A stretch of DNA of 64,000 bases, from contig NZ_JACKVK010000022.1 of assembly GCF_025823185.1 (NCBI RefSeq), positions 1-64,000 of the forward strand. Direction: 5' to 3'. Positions 44,523-54,084 of the stretch are shown here, piece by piece. A program made the position numbers and the translations under genes. The stretch comes from Mycobacterium yunnanensis. GTDB lineage: Bacteria; Actinomycetota; Actinomycetes; Mycobacteriales; Mycobacteriaceae. The notes below the pieces were generated by a model. That model was given only the letters and a program-made list of their open reading frames with translations, was not told the origin of the DNA and made no database searches. Position 1 is the stretch's first letter; the number at the start of each line of letters is the position of its first letter.

Positions 44523-45380
44523 TCAGCTGGACATCGGTCCGTGGTGCTCGGTGGCGATGTCGATCAGGCCATCGAGGAAGGCCATGTCCGCAGCGATGAT
44601 GTCGAAGTCGACGTCGGCGTTCTCCCTCATGCGTGCGGGGGTCGTGGTCTTCGGCAGGGGAAGGACACCGCTCTGAAGGACGTAGCGGATGCACAGTTGT
44701 GCAACGGATTTGCCGTAGCGATCAGCGATCACGCGTACGTCGGCGTCGTCCAGGAGTGAGCCCGTCGCCAACGGCGAGAAACCCTCGACCAGAATGCCTT
44801 TGCTCTGGCAGTACGAAATGAGGTCGCGCTGGGTGGTCCCCACGAAGCACTTGATCTGGTTGACCTGGGGCGTGAGGGTCGCGGACTCCAGCAGCGACTC
44901 GATGTGGGCGACCTCGAAGTTGGAGACGCCGATCGCGCGGGCCCACCCGGCCGAATGGATCTCCTCCAGCGCGGCCCAAACCTCGGCGTTGCCCGCGGTG
45001 CAGTCGGCACCCATGTCCTGCCATGGCCATGGCGCATGAATGAGGTAGAGGTCGACGTAGTCCATCTCGAGGGCTGCCATGCTCTGTTGAAAGCTGGCGT
45101 GTGCCTCGGCGGCCGACTTGTATTCAGCGGGAAGCTTCGTGGTGACGAAGATTTCGTCACGTGGAATGCCGCTGTCGACGATGGCGCGGGCCACGGTGGC
45201 CTCGTTGCCGTAGCCGCGTGCGGTGTCGATGTGGCGGTAGCCGGCGTCCAGTGCGGCCAAGACCGCCCGGGCACCGTCTTCACCTTCCCCGATTTGCCAG
45301 GTACCGAAGCCGATCTTGGGTATCCGGACACCGTTGGACAGGATGAAGTGCTCGTCGAGAGTCGTCATGGTGTGGTCCAT
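44523..45380 (-). CDS. aldo-keto reductase
   Basis: A 285-residue (beta/alpha)8 NADPH-dependent oxidoreductase. The catalytic tetrad is visible: Asp52 and Tyr57 in IDTARGYGNE, Lys82 in TTKLP, His115 in YLIHAPWPW. IGVSNFE and LPKTTTPARMREN match the AKR cofactor regions. An in-frame ATG at 45368 is an alternative start. It converges with the ABC operon and lies 77 bases after the SDR on the same strand. It would reduce an aldehyde or ketone intermediate. Confidence 0.85.
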   Translation of the reverse strand: MDHTMTTLDEHFILSNGVRIPKIGFGTWQIGEGEDGARAVLAALDAGYRHIDTARGYGNEATVARAIVDSGIPRDEIFVTTKLPAEYKSAAEAHASFQQSMAALEMDYVDLYLIHAPWPWQDMGADCTAGNAEVWAALEEIHSAGWARAIGVSNFEVAHIESLLESATLTPQVNQIKCFVGTTQRDLISYCQSKGILVEGFSPLATGSLLDDADVRVIADRYGKSVAQLCIRYVLQSGVLPLPKTTTPARMRENADVDFDIIAADMAFLDGLIDIATEHHGPMSS

Positions 45381-45457
45381 TCGTCGGCGACCGTGGTGGC
45401 GAGGTGACCTCGGCAGGAATGTGCCATGAATCCCTCTGCGCTACTGGAAATGTCGGA

Positions 45458-46243
45458 TCAGGACTCGATGTGGTCCCAGGATGCGAGCAAGCCACCGTCG
45501 ATGAGCAACGAGCTTCCCGTCATGCTCCTGGACTCCTCGGTCGCGAGGAACAGGGCTGCTCTGGCGATGTCGTCGGTGGGGATCAATCCGGTGAGGGGCG
45601 CGTACATCCGGGTGATCTCCTCGGTGCGCTCCGCTGATCCCGTGGTCGCTTCGAAGTACACCCGCGCCATGGGGGTGTCGACGGGGCCTGGACAAATGAT
45701 GTTGACGCGAATGCCTAGACGAGCGGTCTCGGCCGCGGCATTCTTGGTCAGCATCAGCACGGCGCCCTTGGACGTCACGTAAGCGCTGGAGGTTTGTTCC
45801 CCTGCGAAGCTGGTGATCGACCCGAGGTTGATGATCGAGCCCCCGGCCTTCATCGCGGGAATCGCGAACTTCACACCCCAAAACGTTCCCTTCACATTGG
45901 TGTTCATCGTGGTGTCCCAGTCAGCCTCAGTCGTATCGACGAGGAGGTCCTGAAGTGCCACACCTGCGTTGTTGACCATGACATCGAGCGCACCGAAGTC
46001 GTTGGTGGCCCGGTCGACCAGCGCCTTGACGGCGTCCGCATGTTGCACGTCGCACTGCTGACCGACGATCCGGCCGTCGCCTTGGGCCACGGTATCGGCG
46101 AGGTCTGCCGCGTTGCGGGCCGCTGCGATGACGTGGGCCCCTTCCTCGGCAAACTTCACGGCGATAGCTTGACCGATACCCCGGGACGCCCCGGTGACGA
46201 TGGCTACCTTGCCGTCGAGCCGACCAAGGTCTTGTACAGCCAT
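45458..46243 (-). CDS. short-chain dehydrogenase (copy 1)
   Basis: A 261-residue classical SDR. Cofactor motif VTGASRGIG (16-24), NNAG (91-94) and the catalytic Ser142, Tyr155 and Lys159 (SAYVTSKG) are present. It aligns without gaps over the first 160 residues with the SDR at 51266-52054. The start MAVQDLGRLDGK gives the same length as the paralogue. It is divergent from the first peptide-type binding protein across a 457-base gap with an island operator. Confidence 0.88.
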   Translation of the reverse strand: MAVQDLGRLDGKVAIVTGASRGIGQAIAVKFAEEGAHVIAAARNAADLADTVAQGDGRIVGQQCDVQHADAVKALVDRATNDFGALDVMVNNAGVALQDLLVDTTEADWDTTMNTNVKGTFWGVKFAIPAMKAGGSIINLGSITSFAGEQTSSAYVTSKGAVLMLTKNAAAETARLGIRVNIICPGPVDTPMARVYFEATTGSAERTEEITRMYAPLTGLIPTDDIARAALFLATEESRSMTGSSLLIDGGLLASWDHIES

Positions 46244-46514
46244 GTGTGCTCCGTATCTGATTTCACGAAGTTGTTCGTCGATGGTGAGTGGCGGCAACGG
46301 TTCCGTCGAGGACGGTGGCCGAGGCGTGGGTTACGAACTGTCACCCCTTCGCTCTGCCGCCCGACGTTCGATAGCACGGGTGCACACCGGCTTTCCCGCA
46401 CGGCTTCTCCTGTGACACCATCGTCGTCCCAACCTTGGCATCCCGTACACCCATCCGTCGTGGCGTAAACCAGCTTTTACAACGTGGGATTTGGACGAAA
46501 CAAACCCGAGTCCA

Positions 46515-46528
46515 GACTGATGTCGTAA
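46515..46528 (+). promoter_or_regulatory. island operator copy 4 (binding protein 1)
   Basis: GACTGATGTCGTAA, preceded by AGTCCA. It is 172 bases before the binding-protein GTG. Its upstream flank (GGACGAAACAAACCCGAG) parallels copy 3. A second dyad TCAGTC-c-GACTGA lies at 46633-46645 in the same gap. Confidence 0.65.
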
Positions 46529-46700
46529 TCACCCCCGCGGCGGACAGCGGAACCTGCCCGCATCCTGCCAACCGAAGGATTGTCGTGACGTCGTGTGGCC
46601 GTACCTCGGGCCACTTTGGAATGTGTTCTGACTCAGTCCGACTGAACCTGTGCTGCGAAACGTCGCCACGATTCGATTCACTACCAACTAGGAGGCAACC

Positions 46701-48335
46701 GTGCCCAAGGACACCAAACCACTCACGACTGCGGCCCAAGGGCACGATGGCTGGGACCGTCGCAGCTTCTTGAAGGCAGGTGGTCTCACCGTCGGCGGCC
46801 TCGGTCTGGCCTCACTCATCGCGGCGTGCGGCGCGGGGGACGGCAGCGGACCGTCGAACAGCGGCACGCTCACGTTGCGCATGCCGTTCATGGCTGACAT
46901 GCAGGTACCCGACCCGGACATCTTCTACGAGGCCGAGGGCCTTCAGTTGACGAATGCAACCTACGAGGGCTTGGCCAAGTACCAACCCGGGACGGCGACG
47001 ATCGTCCCCAACTTGGCCACCGGGTGGACGATCTCACCCGATTTCCTGACCTACACCTTCCAACTGCGACCTGGCGTGAAGTTCCACGATGGCACGGCCG
47101 TCGATGCCGAGGCTTGGCAGAAGAGCTTCGAGCGCCGCAAGGTGGTCGAGGGAGGTCCTGGCTACATGGTGAAGGGTGTGGCATCGACAGCGGCGCCGAA
47201 CCCGACGACCTTCGTCGTCACCCTCACCGAGCCCAACAACGCGTTCATCCATTACCTGGCGTGCCCATTCAAGCCGGCTGCGGTGAGCCCGACGGCACTG
47301 TCTGCGAACGCAATCGGCGATGATCACGCGCAACAGTGGTTGACGACCCACGACGCAGGCACCGGGCCCTACACGATCAAGGAATTCGTTACGGGTAGTC
47401 ACTACACCCTGGAGGCGTTCCCTGACTACTGGGGCGACAAGCCCACGTTCCAGACGGTCCGCATCGAGGTGACGCCCAGCATCGCCAACCAAAAGCTGCA
47501 GCTCGACGGGGGCGGGCTCGACCTGGCGACGAAGGGCTTCCCAGTGCCCGACATCCTGGCATACAAGGGTAATCCGGAGTTCACCATCACCAATACGGCC
47601 GGAGGGATTGGCGATGCCATCTATCTGAACCAGAGCGCGGGCATCTTCGCCGACAAGGCGCTGCGCACCGCGGTTTTGAACGGGGTGGACCGCACGTCGA
47701 TCGTGGCCACGGCGTGGGGCGGAATGACCACCGCGCAGCCAGGGATGTTCCCGGACAAATGCTTCCCCCCCGAGCTGGCCCCCATGCCCACGAAGATCGA
47801 CCCGCAGGCGCTCAAGACGATGGTGGCGGCGCTCCCGTCGAAGAAGCTCGACCTCGCCTGCGCGGTGGACGGTGGGGCGCCGCGTCAGCAGATGGCCGAG
47901 CTCCTGCAGAGTCAACTCTCCGACGCGGGATTCGACGTTAGCCTGCGGGTGATGCCCCTGGCCGAACAGTTCGACCTCACCAACCAGCCACCCGAGCGGC
48001 GGCCGGACATGATGATCGCGTGGCTCGGCGGTGATACCTTCCATTTGGACACCACGTTCCGCATCGCGGCACGCACCGGCGCCGCGCCGGTCAACTTCTT
48101 CCAGTACTCGAATCCCGAGCTCGACCGGCTGATGGACGAGGCCATCCTGCAGCCGAACGAAGCGTTACGAAACGAGGTCTATCGGCGCTGCACCCAGTTG
48201 GTCGTCGACGATGCCATCTGGATCCCGCTCTGCGTCCCGCCAAGCACCACGATTGCACATAAGAACGTGACCGGGTTCGTGAGCGAATCCTTCATCCCGA
48301 TGACCCTCCAGCTCCAGGATTTGAAGCGAACCTAG
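46701..48335 (+). CDS. peptide/nickel-type ABC substrate-binding lipoprotein (copy 1)
   Basis: A 544-residue SBP family 5 protein starting at GTG behind AGGAGG. The Tat signal DRRSFLKAGGLTVGG (Arg20-21) ends at IAAC (Cys43). The mature domain has LATGWTISPDFLTYTFQLRPG, VKFHDGTAVDAEAW and THDAGTGPYTIKEF, signatures of DppA/OppA-like proteins. No permease gene adjoins; the nearest are at the right edge of the window. It is paralogous to 52255-53877. Confidence 0.88.
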   Translation: MPKDTKPLTTAAQGHDGWDRRSFLKAGGLTVGGLGLASLIAACGAGDGSGPSNSGTLTLRMPFMADMQVPDPDIFYEAEGLQLTNATYEGLAKYQPGTATIVPNLATGWTISPDFLTYTFQLRPGVKFHDGTAVDAEAWQKSFERRKVVEGGPGYMVKGVASTAAPNPTTFVVTLTEPNNAFIHYLACPFKPAAVSPTALSANAIGDDHAQQWLTTHDAGTGPYTIKEFVTGSHYTLEAFPDYWGDKPTFQTVRIEVTPSIANQKLQLDGGGLDLATKGFPVPDILAYKGNPEFTITNTAGGIGDAIYLNQSAGIFADKALRTAVLNGVDRTSIVATAWGGMTTAQPGMFPDKCFPPELAPMPTKIDPQALKTMVAALPSKKLDLACAVDGGAPRQQMAELLQSQLSDAGFDVSLRVMPLAEQFDLTNQPPERRPDMMIAWLGGDTFHLDTTFRIAARTGAAPVNFFQYSNPELDRLMDEAILQPNEALRNEVYRRCTQLVVDDAIWIPLCVPPSTTIAHKNVTGFVSESFIPMTLQLQDLKRT

Positions 48336-48348
48336 TCGTTCTGCACGC

Positions 48349-48412
48349 CGGCGGGTGCCTCAGCAGGAGGGGTACCCGCCGTTCTGCTACCGCCGCCGAG
48401 GAAATGCGGCGG
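48349..48412. terminator. bidirectional terminator-like hairpins
   Basis: Two GC-rich hairpins, CGGCGGGT/ACCCGCCG (48349-48356 with 48374-48381) and CCGCCG/CGGCGG (48390-48395 with 48407-48412), lie between the convergent binding-protein and monooxygenase genes. There are no T tracts, as is common in mycobacteria. Confidence 0.5.
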
Positions 48413-48458
48413 GGCATACCGCCGAATAACTCTGGTCGGCAGCGTGATTCGCCGTGTC

Positions 48459-49766
48459 CTAGAAGGCGCGCAGGTTTTCTCGGAGGGTGTCGTGCTCATA
48501 GGAATCCCTGACCACGCCGAGGTCGCGCAGCGCAGGCACCAGCCCTTCGGTGATGTCGGTGACGTATCGGCGGCTGAGGTGTTGGAGGGGCGTGGTGAGC
48601 AAGAAGCCGTCTCCACCCACTGCGTCCATCGCTTCGGCCATCTGTGCCGCCACGACAGCCGGGGTCCCGACCAACGGCAGACAACTGGCGAATCCCGTTG
48701 CGGAGGTTGCCAGCTCGCGTAGCGTCTTACCGCTGCCTTCCTGCAGGAACTTGTTCAACGACCCCTGCTCACCGTTGGTGGTCAGCGGCGGCAACGCCTC
48801 GTCCAGCGGGAATGTCGAGAAGTCGATGTCCGTGACGGTCGAGATCATTCCGAGCTGCCCGGTGATGAACGCGTCGGTATTCACCATCTTGGATCGTTTG
48901 TTCTCCGCGTCCTCGGCGCTGTCACCTAGGACGGGAGTGAGCAGGAACAGCACCTTGATGTCATCTGGATTGCGGCCAGCAGATTGCGCGCGGGCACGAA
49001 CGTCGTCACGGTAGGCGACCATGCCCTCGATGCCCTCGGCAACGGCGACGATGGAGTCCGCGGTCTCCGCGGCGAATTGACGGCCGCGGGGGGATCCGCC
49101 AGCCTGCAGGTACACGGGTCGCCCCTGCGGTGTGCGAGGCACGTTCAGGGGACCCCGCGACTTGTAGAACTTGCCCACGAAGTTCGTCTCGTGGACCTTC
49201 GTGTGATCGACGAACGTTCCCGTTTCTCGATCCATCACCACGGCACCCTCGTCCCAGGACGCCAGCAGTTTCGTCACCACTTCGACGTATTCGTCGGCCA
49301 TGTCGTAGCGGGTCTGGCGCGGCGGAAGGGTGTCCAGGCCGACATTGTGCGCGGCCTGTTCCTCGCCTGAGGTCACGATGTTCCACCCGAAACGCCCGTC
49401 CGACAGGTGATCCAGGCTGGCGATCATCCGCGCGAGCGTGAATGGTGGATAGGACAAGATCGACGCAGTGGCGATCACACCGAGCTTCGTGGTTGCCTTG
49501 GCGATCGCCGCGGCCAGCACGGTGGCATCCAACTTGGGCACCTGCAAGGCGTGCTTGAGCGTCGCCGCCGTGGAGCCGCCGAAGGCGTCCGACACCATCA
49601 AGGTGTCCTCGATCATGAGGTAGTCGAAGCACGCCTGTTCCAACATCTTGGCTACCTCGATGTGGAAGTCTGCGTTCGACCACGAGGGGTTGACCCGGTC
49701 CAACGGATTGGTCCACTGCGGCGGCGCGTAGTTCATGAACCAGCCGAGATGCATTTTTCTGGACAC
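48459..49766 (-). CDS. NtaA/DmoA-family FMN-dependent monooxygenase (copy 1)
   Basis: A 435-residue luciferase-fold monooxygenase. MHLGWFMNYAP, MIEDTLMVSDAFGG, GVIATASILSYPPFTLARMIAS, FGWNIVTSGEE and FYKSRGPLNVPRTPQGRPV are signatures of the nitrilotriacetate/dimethylsulfide/dibenzothiophene-sulfone group, which needs FMNH2 from a separate reductase and cleaves C-N or C-S bonds. The start is GTG 49766 behind AGGAG. It follows PhyH copy 2 on the same strand by 152 bases. It is more distant than the two tandem copies at 54-56.7 kb. Confidence 0.87.
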   Translation of the reverse strand: MSRKMHLGWFMNYAPPQWTNPLDRVNPSWSNADFHIEVAKMLEQACFDYLMIEDTLMVSDAFGGSTAATLKHALQVPKLDATVLAAAIAKATTKLGVIATASILSYPPFTLARMIASLDHLSDGRFGWNIVTSGEEQAAHNVGLDTLPPRQTRYDMADEYVEVVTKLLASWDEGAVVMDRETGTFVDHTKVHETNFVGKFYKSRGPLNVPRTPQGRPVYLQAGGSPRGRQFAAETADSIVAVAEGIEGMVAYRDDVRARAQSAGRNPDDIKVLFLLTPVLGDSAEDAENKRSKMVNTDAFITGQLGMISTVTDIDFSTFPLDEALPPLTTNGEQGSLNKFLQEGSGKTLRELATSATGFASCLPLVGTPAVVAAQMAEAMDAVGGDGFLLTTPLQHLSRRYVTDITEGLVPALRDLGVVRDSYEHDTLRENLRAF

Positions 49767-49918
49767 GACGCACTCCTAGAGGTGAGGACGGAATAGGACA
49801 TCGGCGACCGCTCGCTCGTTGTTCGAGTTCATCGCCCCTCCATTGCCGGAGTCTGGCGCGCTACTGAATTCCGGATTGCGCCACCGTCCGGCTATTTGCA
49901 TCTGGGGCGTGGTAGTAC

Positions 49919-50815
49919 CTACTGACTGCCCGCAAGGAACGCAGCATGCTCTGTCGAGGCCTCGGCGCGCACCCTGTTGGAGTCGAACCCGTAGGGCACC
50001 GCGTCGATGCCGCGGACCGCCCGAAGCGGGTCCTCGAAATCGCGGATGTAACCCATCGCGAAGGCGCCCTCCTGATAGCCCATCAACTTGAGCAGGTCAT
50101 CGTCGAGGGTCTTGGCGATCTCCAGTGGGACGGAGAGATATTGGTTCTCTTCCTGGCGCACCCAGCCCACCGCGTAGTTGATGTTGATGGCGCGGCGGAT
50201 CTTGTCGGTGGTCTTGTTGGCGCCGCCGCTGTGCACGATCTTGCCGCTGTAGATCAACACCGAGCCGCGCGACATCTCTGCCTGCAAGCACTCGGCGTCG
50301 GTGTATTCCTTGGGGGTGCGGGAGCCGGGCAGGTGGCTGCCGGGAACGACGCGGGTCGCGCCCATTTCGGCGGTGTAATCCGACAGTGCCCACAGCATGT
50401 TGCACTGCACGTGGTAATCCGCGGGAAAGGGAAAGTAGTCCCACGCGCCTTGGTCGCGATGCAGGCCCTGGGCCTTTTCGCCGGGCTCGATGGAGATGAT
50501 TTGGGTCAACATCAGTTGAAATGCGCTGGCGTGGCCAAGGAATTCACCGACCGTGCCCAGGATCGTGGGGTGCTGGATGAGCTCGCGGCACTTGGGGGAG
50601 CGTGCCACCAACGCGCCGGTACGGCGGGTCTTCGAGCCCAGGATCGAGTTGTAGCCCATGGGCGTCGACTCGATGTACGGCGCTACTTCGTCGTCGATGG
50701 CGTCCATGAGCGCAGGAGGCGCCAGGTCATCGACGATGACGTAGTTGTCGCGGCGCAGGTGCGCGACGAGCTCGTCGACGGGGGTGGTCGCGGGAACGTG
50801 GTTCAGTGCGGTCAT
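49919..50815 (-). CDS. PhyH-type Fe(II)/2-oxoglutarate dioxygenase (copy 2)
   Basis: A 298-residue enzyme. Its first 34 residues differ from copy 1 at only one or two positions, and the iron motif LHRDQ and distal VHSGG are conserved. Differences cluster in the substrate-facing regions: HRDQGAWDYFPFPAD against HRDQVAWDFFPFPED, and ECLQ against DVVQ. That suggests related but distinct substrates. It carries an island operator 66 bases upstream and leads the operon with LLM copy 1. Confidence 0.85.
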   Translation of the reverse strand: MTALNHVPATTPVDELVAHLRRDNYVIVDDLAPPALMDAIDDEVAPYIESTPMGYNSILGSKTRRTGALVARSPKCRELIQHPTILGTVGEFLGHASAFQLMLTQIISIEPGEKAQGLHRDQGAWDYFPFPADYHVQCNMLWALSDYTAEMGATRVVPGSHLPGSRTPKEYTDAECLQAEMSRGSVLIYSGKIVHSGGANKTTDKIRRAININYAVGWVRQEENQYLSVPLEIAKTLDDDLLKLMGYQEGAFAMGYIRDFEDPLRAVRGIDAVPYGFDSNRVRAEASTEHAAFLAGSQ

Positions 50816-50880
50816 GGCGTGCGTGGCTCCGTGGAGAAGTTGGTCTGCGGTTGCCGAGGACGTGAGTCCGGGGCTGGTGA

Positions 50881-50895
50881 ATGCGACTTCAGTCG
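50881..50895 (-). promoter_or_regulatory. island operator copy 5 (PhyH 2 promoter)
   Basis: GACTGAAGTCGCAT on the minus strand, a full consensus match, with the palindrome CGACTTCAGTCG at 50884-50895 identical to copy 2. The gap 50816-51265 holds only this and the decayed copy at 51069. Confidence 0.7.
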
Positions 50896-51068
50896 TGTTT
50901 TCAGTATGAAGCCGCAGCGATGTCCATTCGGTAAGCCAGGATGACGATCGTATTAAGCCAGCTGGCAGCTCGGCACGGTGGCGAGAACGCCGCCAGAGTC
51001 CCCCCCGGCGGGGGCCGCGCAATTGCGTGTTTACGGCCGCACGGCTCCCGGAAACACGCGTGCCTCCA

Positions 51069-51082
51069 CACTGAATTCGCAT
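51069..51082 (+). promoter_or_regulatory. decayed island operator (SDR 2 promoter)
   Basis: CACTGAATTCGCAT matches the consensus at 12 of 14 positions (two mismatches in the half-sites). Upstream bases (GTGTTTAC and CTCCCGGAAACA) parallel those before copy 3, so it looks like a diverged duplicate of that promoter. Confidence 0.4.
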
Positions 51083-51265
51083 CTGATCGTGGCGGCACTT
51101 CGCGAACCCATGCTCGTGCGACTGGTCGAGGGACTCTGTCAACGGCACGCGCGGCACGGAACGTCCTGAGGGCTGAACACTCGGTCGATGCGTCTTTTGG
51201 CAACAGCCACCGCTGACCGCGCCCCGAGCGCGGTTTCACTTGACGAACAGATGAGGACGAAGCGC

Positions 51266-52054
51266 ATGCCCGAAGACACCGTCGGTCGACTCCGGGGAAA
51301 GGTTGCCATCGTCACGGGCGCCTCACGGGGGATAGGCCAAGCCATCGCAGTCCGATTCGCCCGGGAGGGCGCGCAGGTGATCGCAGCGGCACGAAACGCC
51401 GATGATCTCGCCGAAACGGCGGCCATGGGTGCTGGTCGCATCGTCACACAGCGGTGCGACGTGCAGAAGGCAACGGACGTGCAGGCGTTGATCACCCGAG
51501 CGGTCGATGAGTACGGAGCGCTCGACGTGTTGGTCAACAACGCTGGCATTGCCGTGCAGAAGCTGTTGGTGGACACCACCGAGGAGGACTGGGAGCTGAC
51601 GATGGACACGAACGTGAAGGGGACGTTCTGGGGCCTGAAGTTCGCCATTCCGGTGATGAAGGCCGGCGGCTCGATCGTCAACATCGGCTCGGTGAACAGC
51701 TTCGCCGGCGAGCAAACCTCATCGGCCTACGTCACCTCCAAGGGTGCGGTGCTACTGCTGACGAAGAACGCGGCCGCCGAGACGGCTCACCTCGGGATTC
51801 GGGTCAACATCGTGTGCCCCGGTTCGACCGAGACACAAATGTCGCGGGCCTACTTCGAGGCGGCGATGGGATCGGCGGACGCAGCCGACACGTTCACCCG
51901 TACATTCGCCCCGCTCACCGGCATGATCCCACCCGAGGACATTGCAAGCGCAGCACTCTTCCTCGCCTCCGACGAGTCCAAGAGCATGACCGGCAGCTCC
52001 ATGTTGGTCGACGGTGGCTTGCTCGCCTCCTGGGATCACGTGACCCCACACTAA
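51266..52054 (+). CDS. short-chain dehydrogenase (copy 2)
   Basis: A 262-residue SDR with VTGASRGIG, NNAG, Ser142, Tyr155 and Lys159 at the same positions as copy 1. Both share the end MTGSSxLxDGGLLASWDH. An ATG at 51266 following GAGGACGAAGCGC is chosen, giving the same N-terminal length as copy 1; 51188 is an alternative. It is co-oriented with binding protein 2, whereas copy 1 is divergent from binding protein 1, so an inversion accompanied the duplication. Confidence 0.87.
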   Translation: MPEDTVGRLRGKVAIVTGASRGIGQAIAVRFAREGAQVIAAARNADDLAETAAMGAGRIVTQRCDVQKATDVQALITRAVDEYGALDVLVNNAGIAVQKLLVDTTEEDWELTMDTNVKGTFWGLKFAIPVMKAGGSIVNIGSVNSFAGEQTSSAYVTSKGAVLLLTKNAAAETAHLGIRVNIVCPGSTETQMSRAYFEAAMGSADAADTFTRTFAPLTGMIPPEDIASAALFLASDESKSMTGSSMLVDGGLLASWDHVTPH

Positions 52055-52254
52055 CCACTTTCGTGGCCCGCGATGCCTCGGATGGCAGGTCCGTGAACCG
52101 GCCAGTCGATTCCTCAGCTCCGTTACGTCGGCGTAATGCCAGAGGTACTCACACGAAGCAGATGCGTCATGTGGTGCCGCTTGAATTCGAGTCACCTACT
52201 GCAGAGAGTCGCCGCGCCCGCTCGACGACGGCCGGCCCCACCCAGGAGACATTC

Positions 52255-53877
52255 ATGATCGACACCTCACGTTCGAAGAACGTCCCCACCGGTTGGGATC
52301 GACGCGCCTTCCTCAAGGCCGGTGGTCTCACGGTCGGCGGCCTCAGCCTGGCTGGGCTGATCGCCGCCTGCGGCGGTGGTGGCGCAGGAAGCAATCCGGG
52401 AAACCAGACGGCGACGCTGCGGCTCCCGTTCATCGCCGACATGCAGGTCCCCGATCCCGACATCTTCTACGAGGCCGAGGGCTCCTTCGTCATGCACACC
52501 GTCTATGAGGGACTCGTGCAATACAAGCCCGGGTCGGCAGACTTCGTCGGGGGACTGGCCACGGCGTGGACGATCTCCCCGGACCAGCTGACCTACACCT
52601 TCACGCTGCGGCCCGGGGTGAAGTACCACGACGGAACGGCCGCCGACGCCGCGTCCTGGGGCAAGAGCTTCGAGCGACGCGGCAAGATCAACCAGGGCAC
52701 GGCGTACATGGTTGCCGGCGTCGCGAAGACCGAGGCGCCGACCCCCACGACCTTCGTCGTCACACTCAAAGAGCCCAACAATGCGTTCCTGCACTATCTG
52801 GCGTGCCCGTGGCAGCCGTTCGCGGTGAGCCCGACCGCCGTCGCGACGAACACCCAGGGTGACGACTACGCCCAGGAATGGCTCAAGACTCACGACGCGG
52901 GCACCGGTCCCTACACGATCAGTGAATTCGTCCCGGGTAGCCACTACACCTTTACGGCCTTCGACGATTATTGGGGAGGCAAGCCGCCATTCGAGTCCAT
53001 TCGAATCGACATCACCCCGGACATCACGACCCAGAAACTTCAGCTCGACTCGGGCGCATTCGACATGGTGCCTAAGGGGCTATCGGTCCCGGACGTCCTT
53101 GCCTACCAGTCGAATACGCAGTTCACGGTCCTCAACTCGACTGGCGGGCTCGCCGACGGGCTGATGCTCAACCCGAATTCGGGCATCTTCGCCGACAAGA
53201 GACTTCGCCAAGCGATGCTCACCGCGCTGGACCGCACAGCCATCGTTGATACCGCCTGGGGCGGATTGGGCAAGGCGCAGCCGTCCATGTGGCCCGAGGG
53301 ATCGCTGCCCCCGGCCCTGGCTCCGTTTCCGACGGCGGTCGACACCGCGGCCCTCAAGGCGATGGTGGCCACCCTTCCGTCCAAGAAGGTCGACTTCGCT
53401 TGTATCTCCGACGGTGGAGCCGCGCGTCAGCAGATGGCCGAGCTGGTGCAGAGCCAACTCGCCGCGCTCGGTCTGGACGTGGCGTTGCGGACGATGGGCA
53501 CGGCCGAACAGTACGACTTGGCCAACCAACCCGCCAACAAGCGGCCGGACCTCATGCTGTGCTACATCGGCGGCGACACGTTTCACTTGGACACCACATT
53601 TCGAATTTTGCTGCGCAGCGACGCCAAACCGTTGAACTACTACCAATACAACAACCCGGAGGTGGACAGGCTGATGGACGAAGCCGTCCGGAAACCGACC
53701 ATGTCCGAGATGAACGCCGTCTATCGGCAACTCAGCAAGGTCATCTACGACGACGGGATTCTGATACCGATGCTCGTGCCGCCCGTCAGCACGGTCGCCC
53801 ACACCGACATCGCCGGGATCCAAGTCAACTCCTACTTTCCGCAGGTCCTCGTGGTGCAGGACGTCAAACGGACCTGA
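52255..53877 (+). CDS. peptide/nickel-type ABC substrate-binding lipoprotein (copy 2)
   Basis: A 540-residue SBP family 5 lipoprotein behind AGGAGA. The Tat motif WDRRAFLKAGGLTVGG (Arg16-17) leads to IAAC (Cys39). It is collinear with copy 1 throughout (MQVPDPDIFYEAEG, THDAGTGPYTI, GGDTFHLDTTFRI in both). Conserved framework with many substitutions elsewhere suggests different ligands. The 200-base gap before it (52055-52254) holds no gene and no operator match. Confidence 0.88.
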   Translation: MIDTSRSKNVPTGWDRRAFLKAGGLTVGGLSLAGLIAACGGGGAGSNPGNQTATLRLPFIADMQVPDPDIFYEAEGSFVMHTVYEGLVQYKPGSADFVGGLATAWTISPDQLTYTFTLRPGVKYHDGTAADAASWGKSFERRGKINQGTAYMVAGVAKTEAPTPTTFVVTLKEPNNAFLHYLACPWQPFAVSPTAVATNTQGDDYAQEWLKTHDAGTGPYTISEFVPGSHYTFTAFDDYWGGKPPFESIRIDITPDITTQKLQLDSGAFDMVPKGLSVPDVLAYQSNTQFTVLNSTGGLADGLMLNPNSGIFADKRLRQAMLTALDRTAIVDTAWGGLGKAQPSMWPEGSLPPALAPFPTAVDTAALKAMVATLPSKKVDFACISDGGAARQQMAELVQSQLAALGLDVALRTMGTAEQYDLANQPANKRPDLMLCYIGGDTFHLDTTFRILLRSDAKPLNYYQYNNPEVDRLMDEAVRKPTMSEMNAVYRQLSKVIYDDGILIPMLVPPVSTVAHTDIAGIQVNSYFPQVLVVQDVKRT

Positions 53878-54084
53878 CGGGAGGTCGAGCAGGGGTGAGT
53901 TGGCACCCCAAAGAAGCGAATCACACTACCGCACAATGCGTTACGAGCCGCAGACCCGACCGGATGCCGACGACGGAGAGCCGACGTAGCGGGGTCGAGA
54001 GAGCGCGATTTCGGTGCCATTGCGACGGCAACGTGGACGCCATCTGTGTGGTGCAAGGCAACGATGAGGCCAAAAGGAGAAGGC

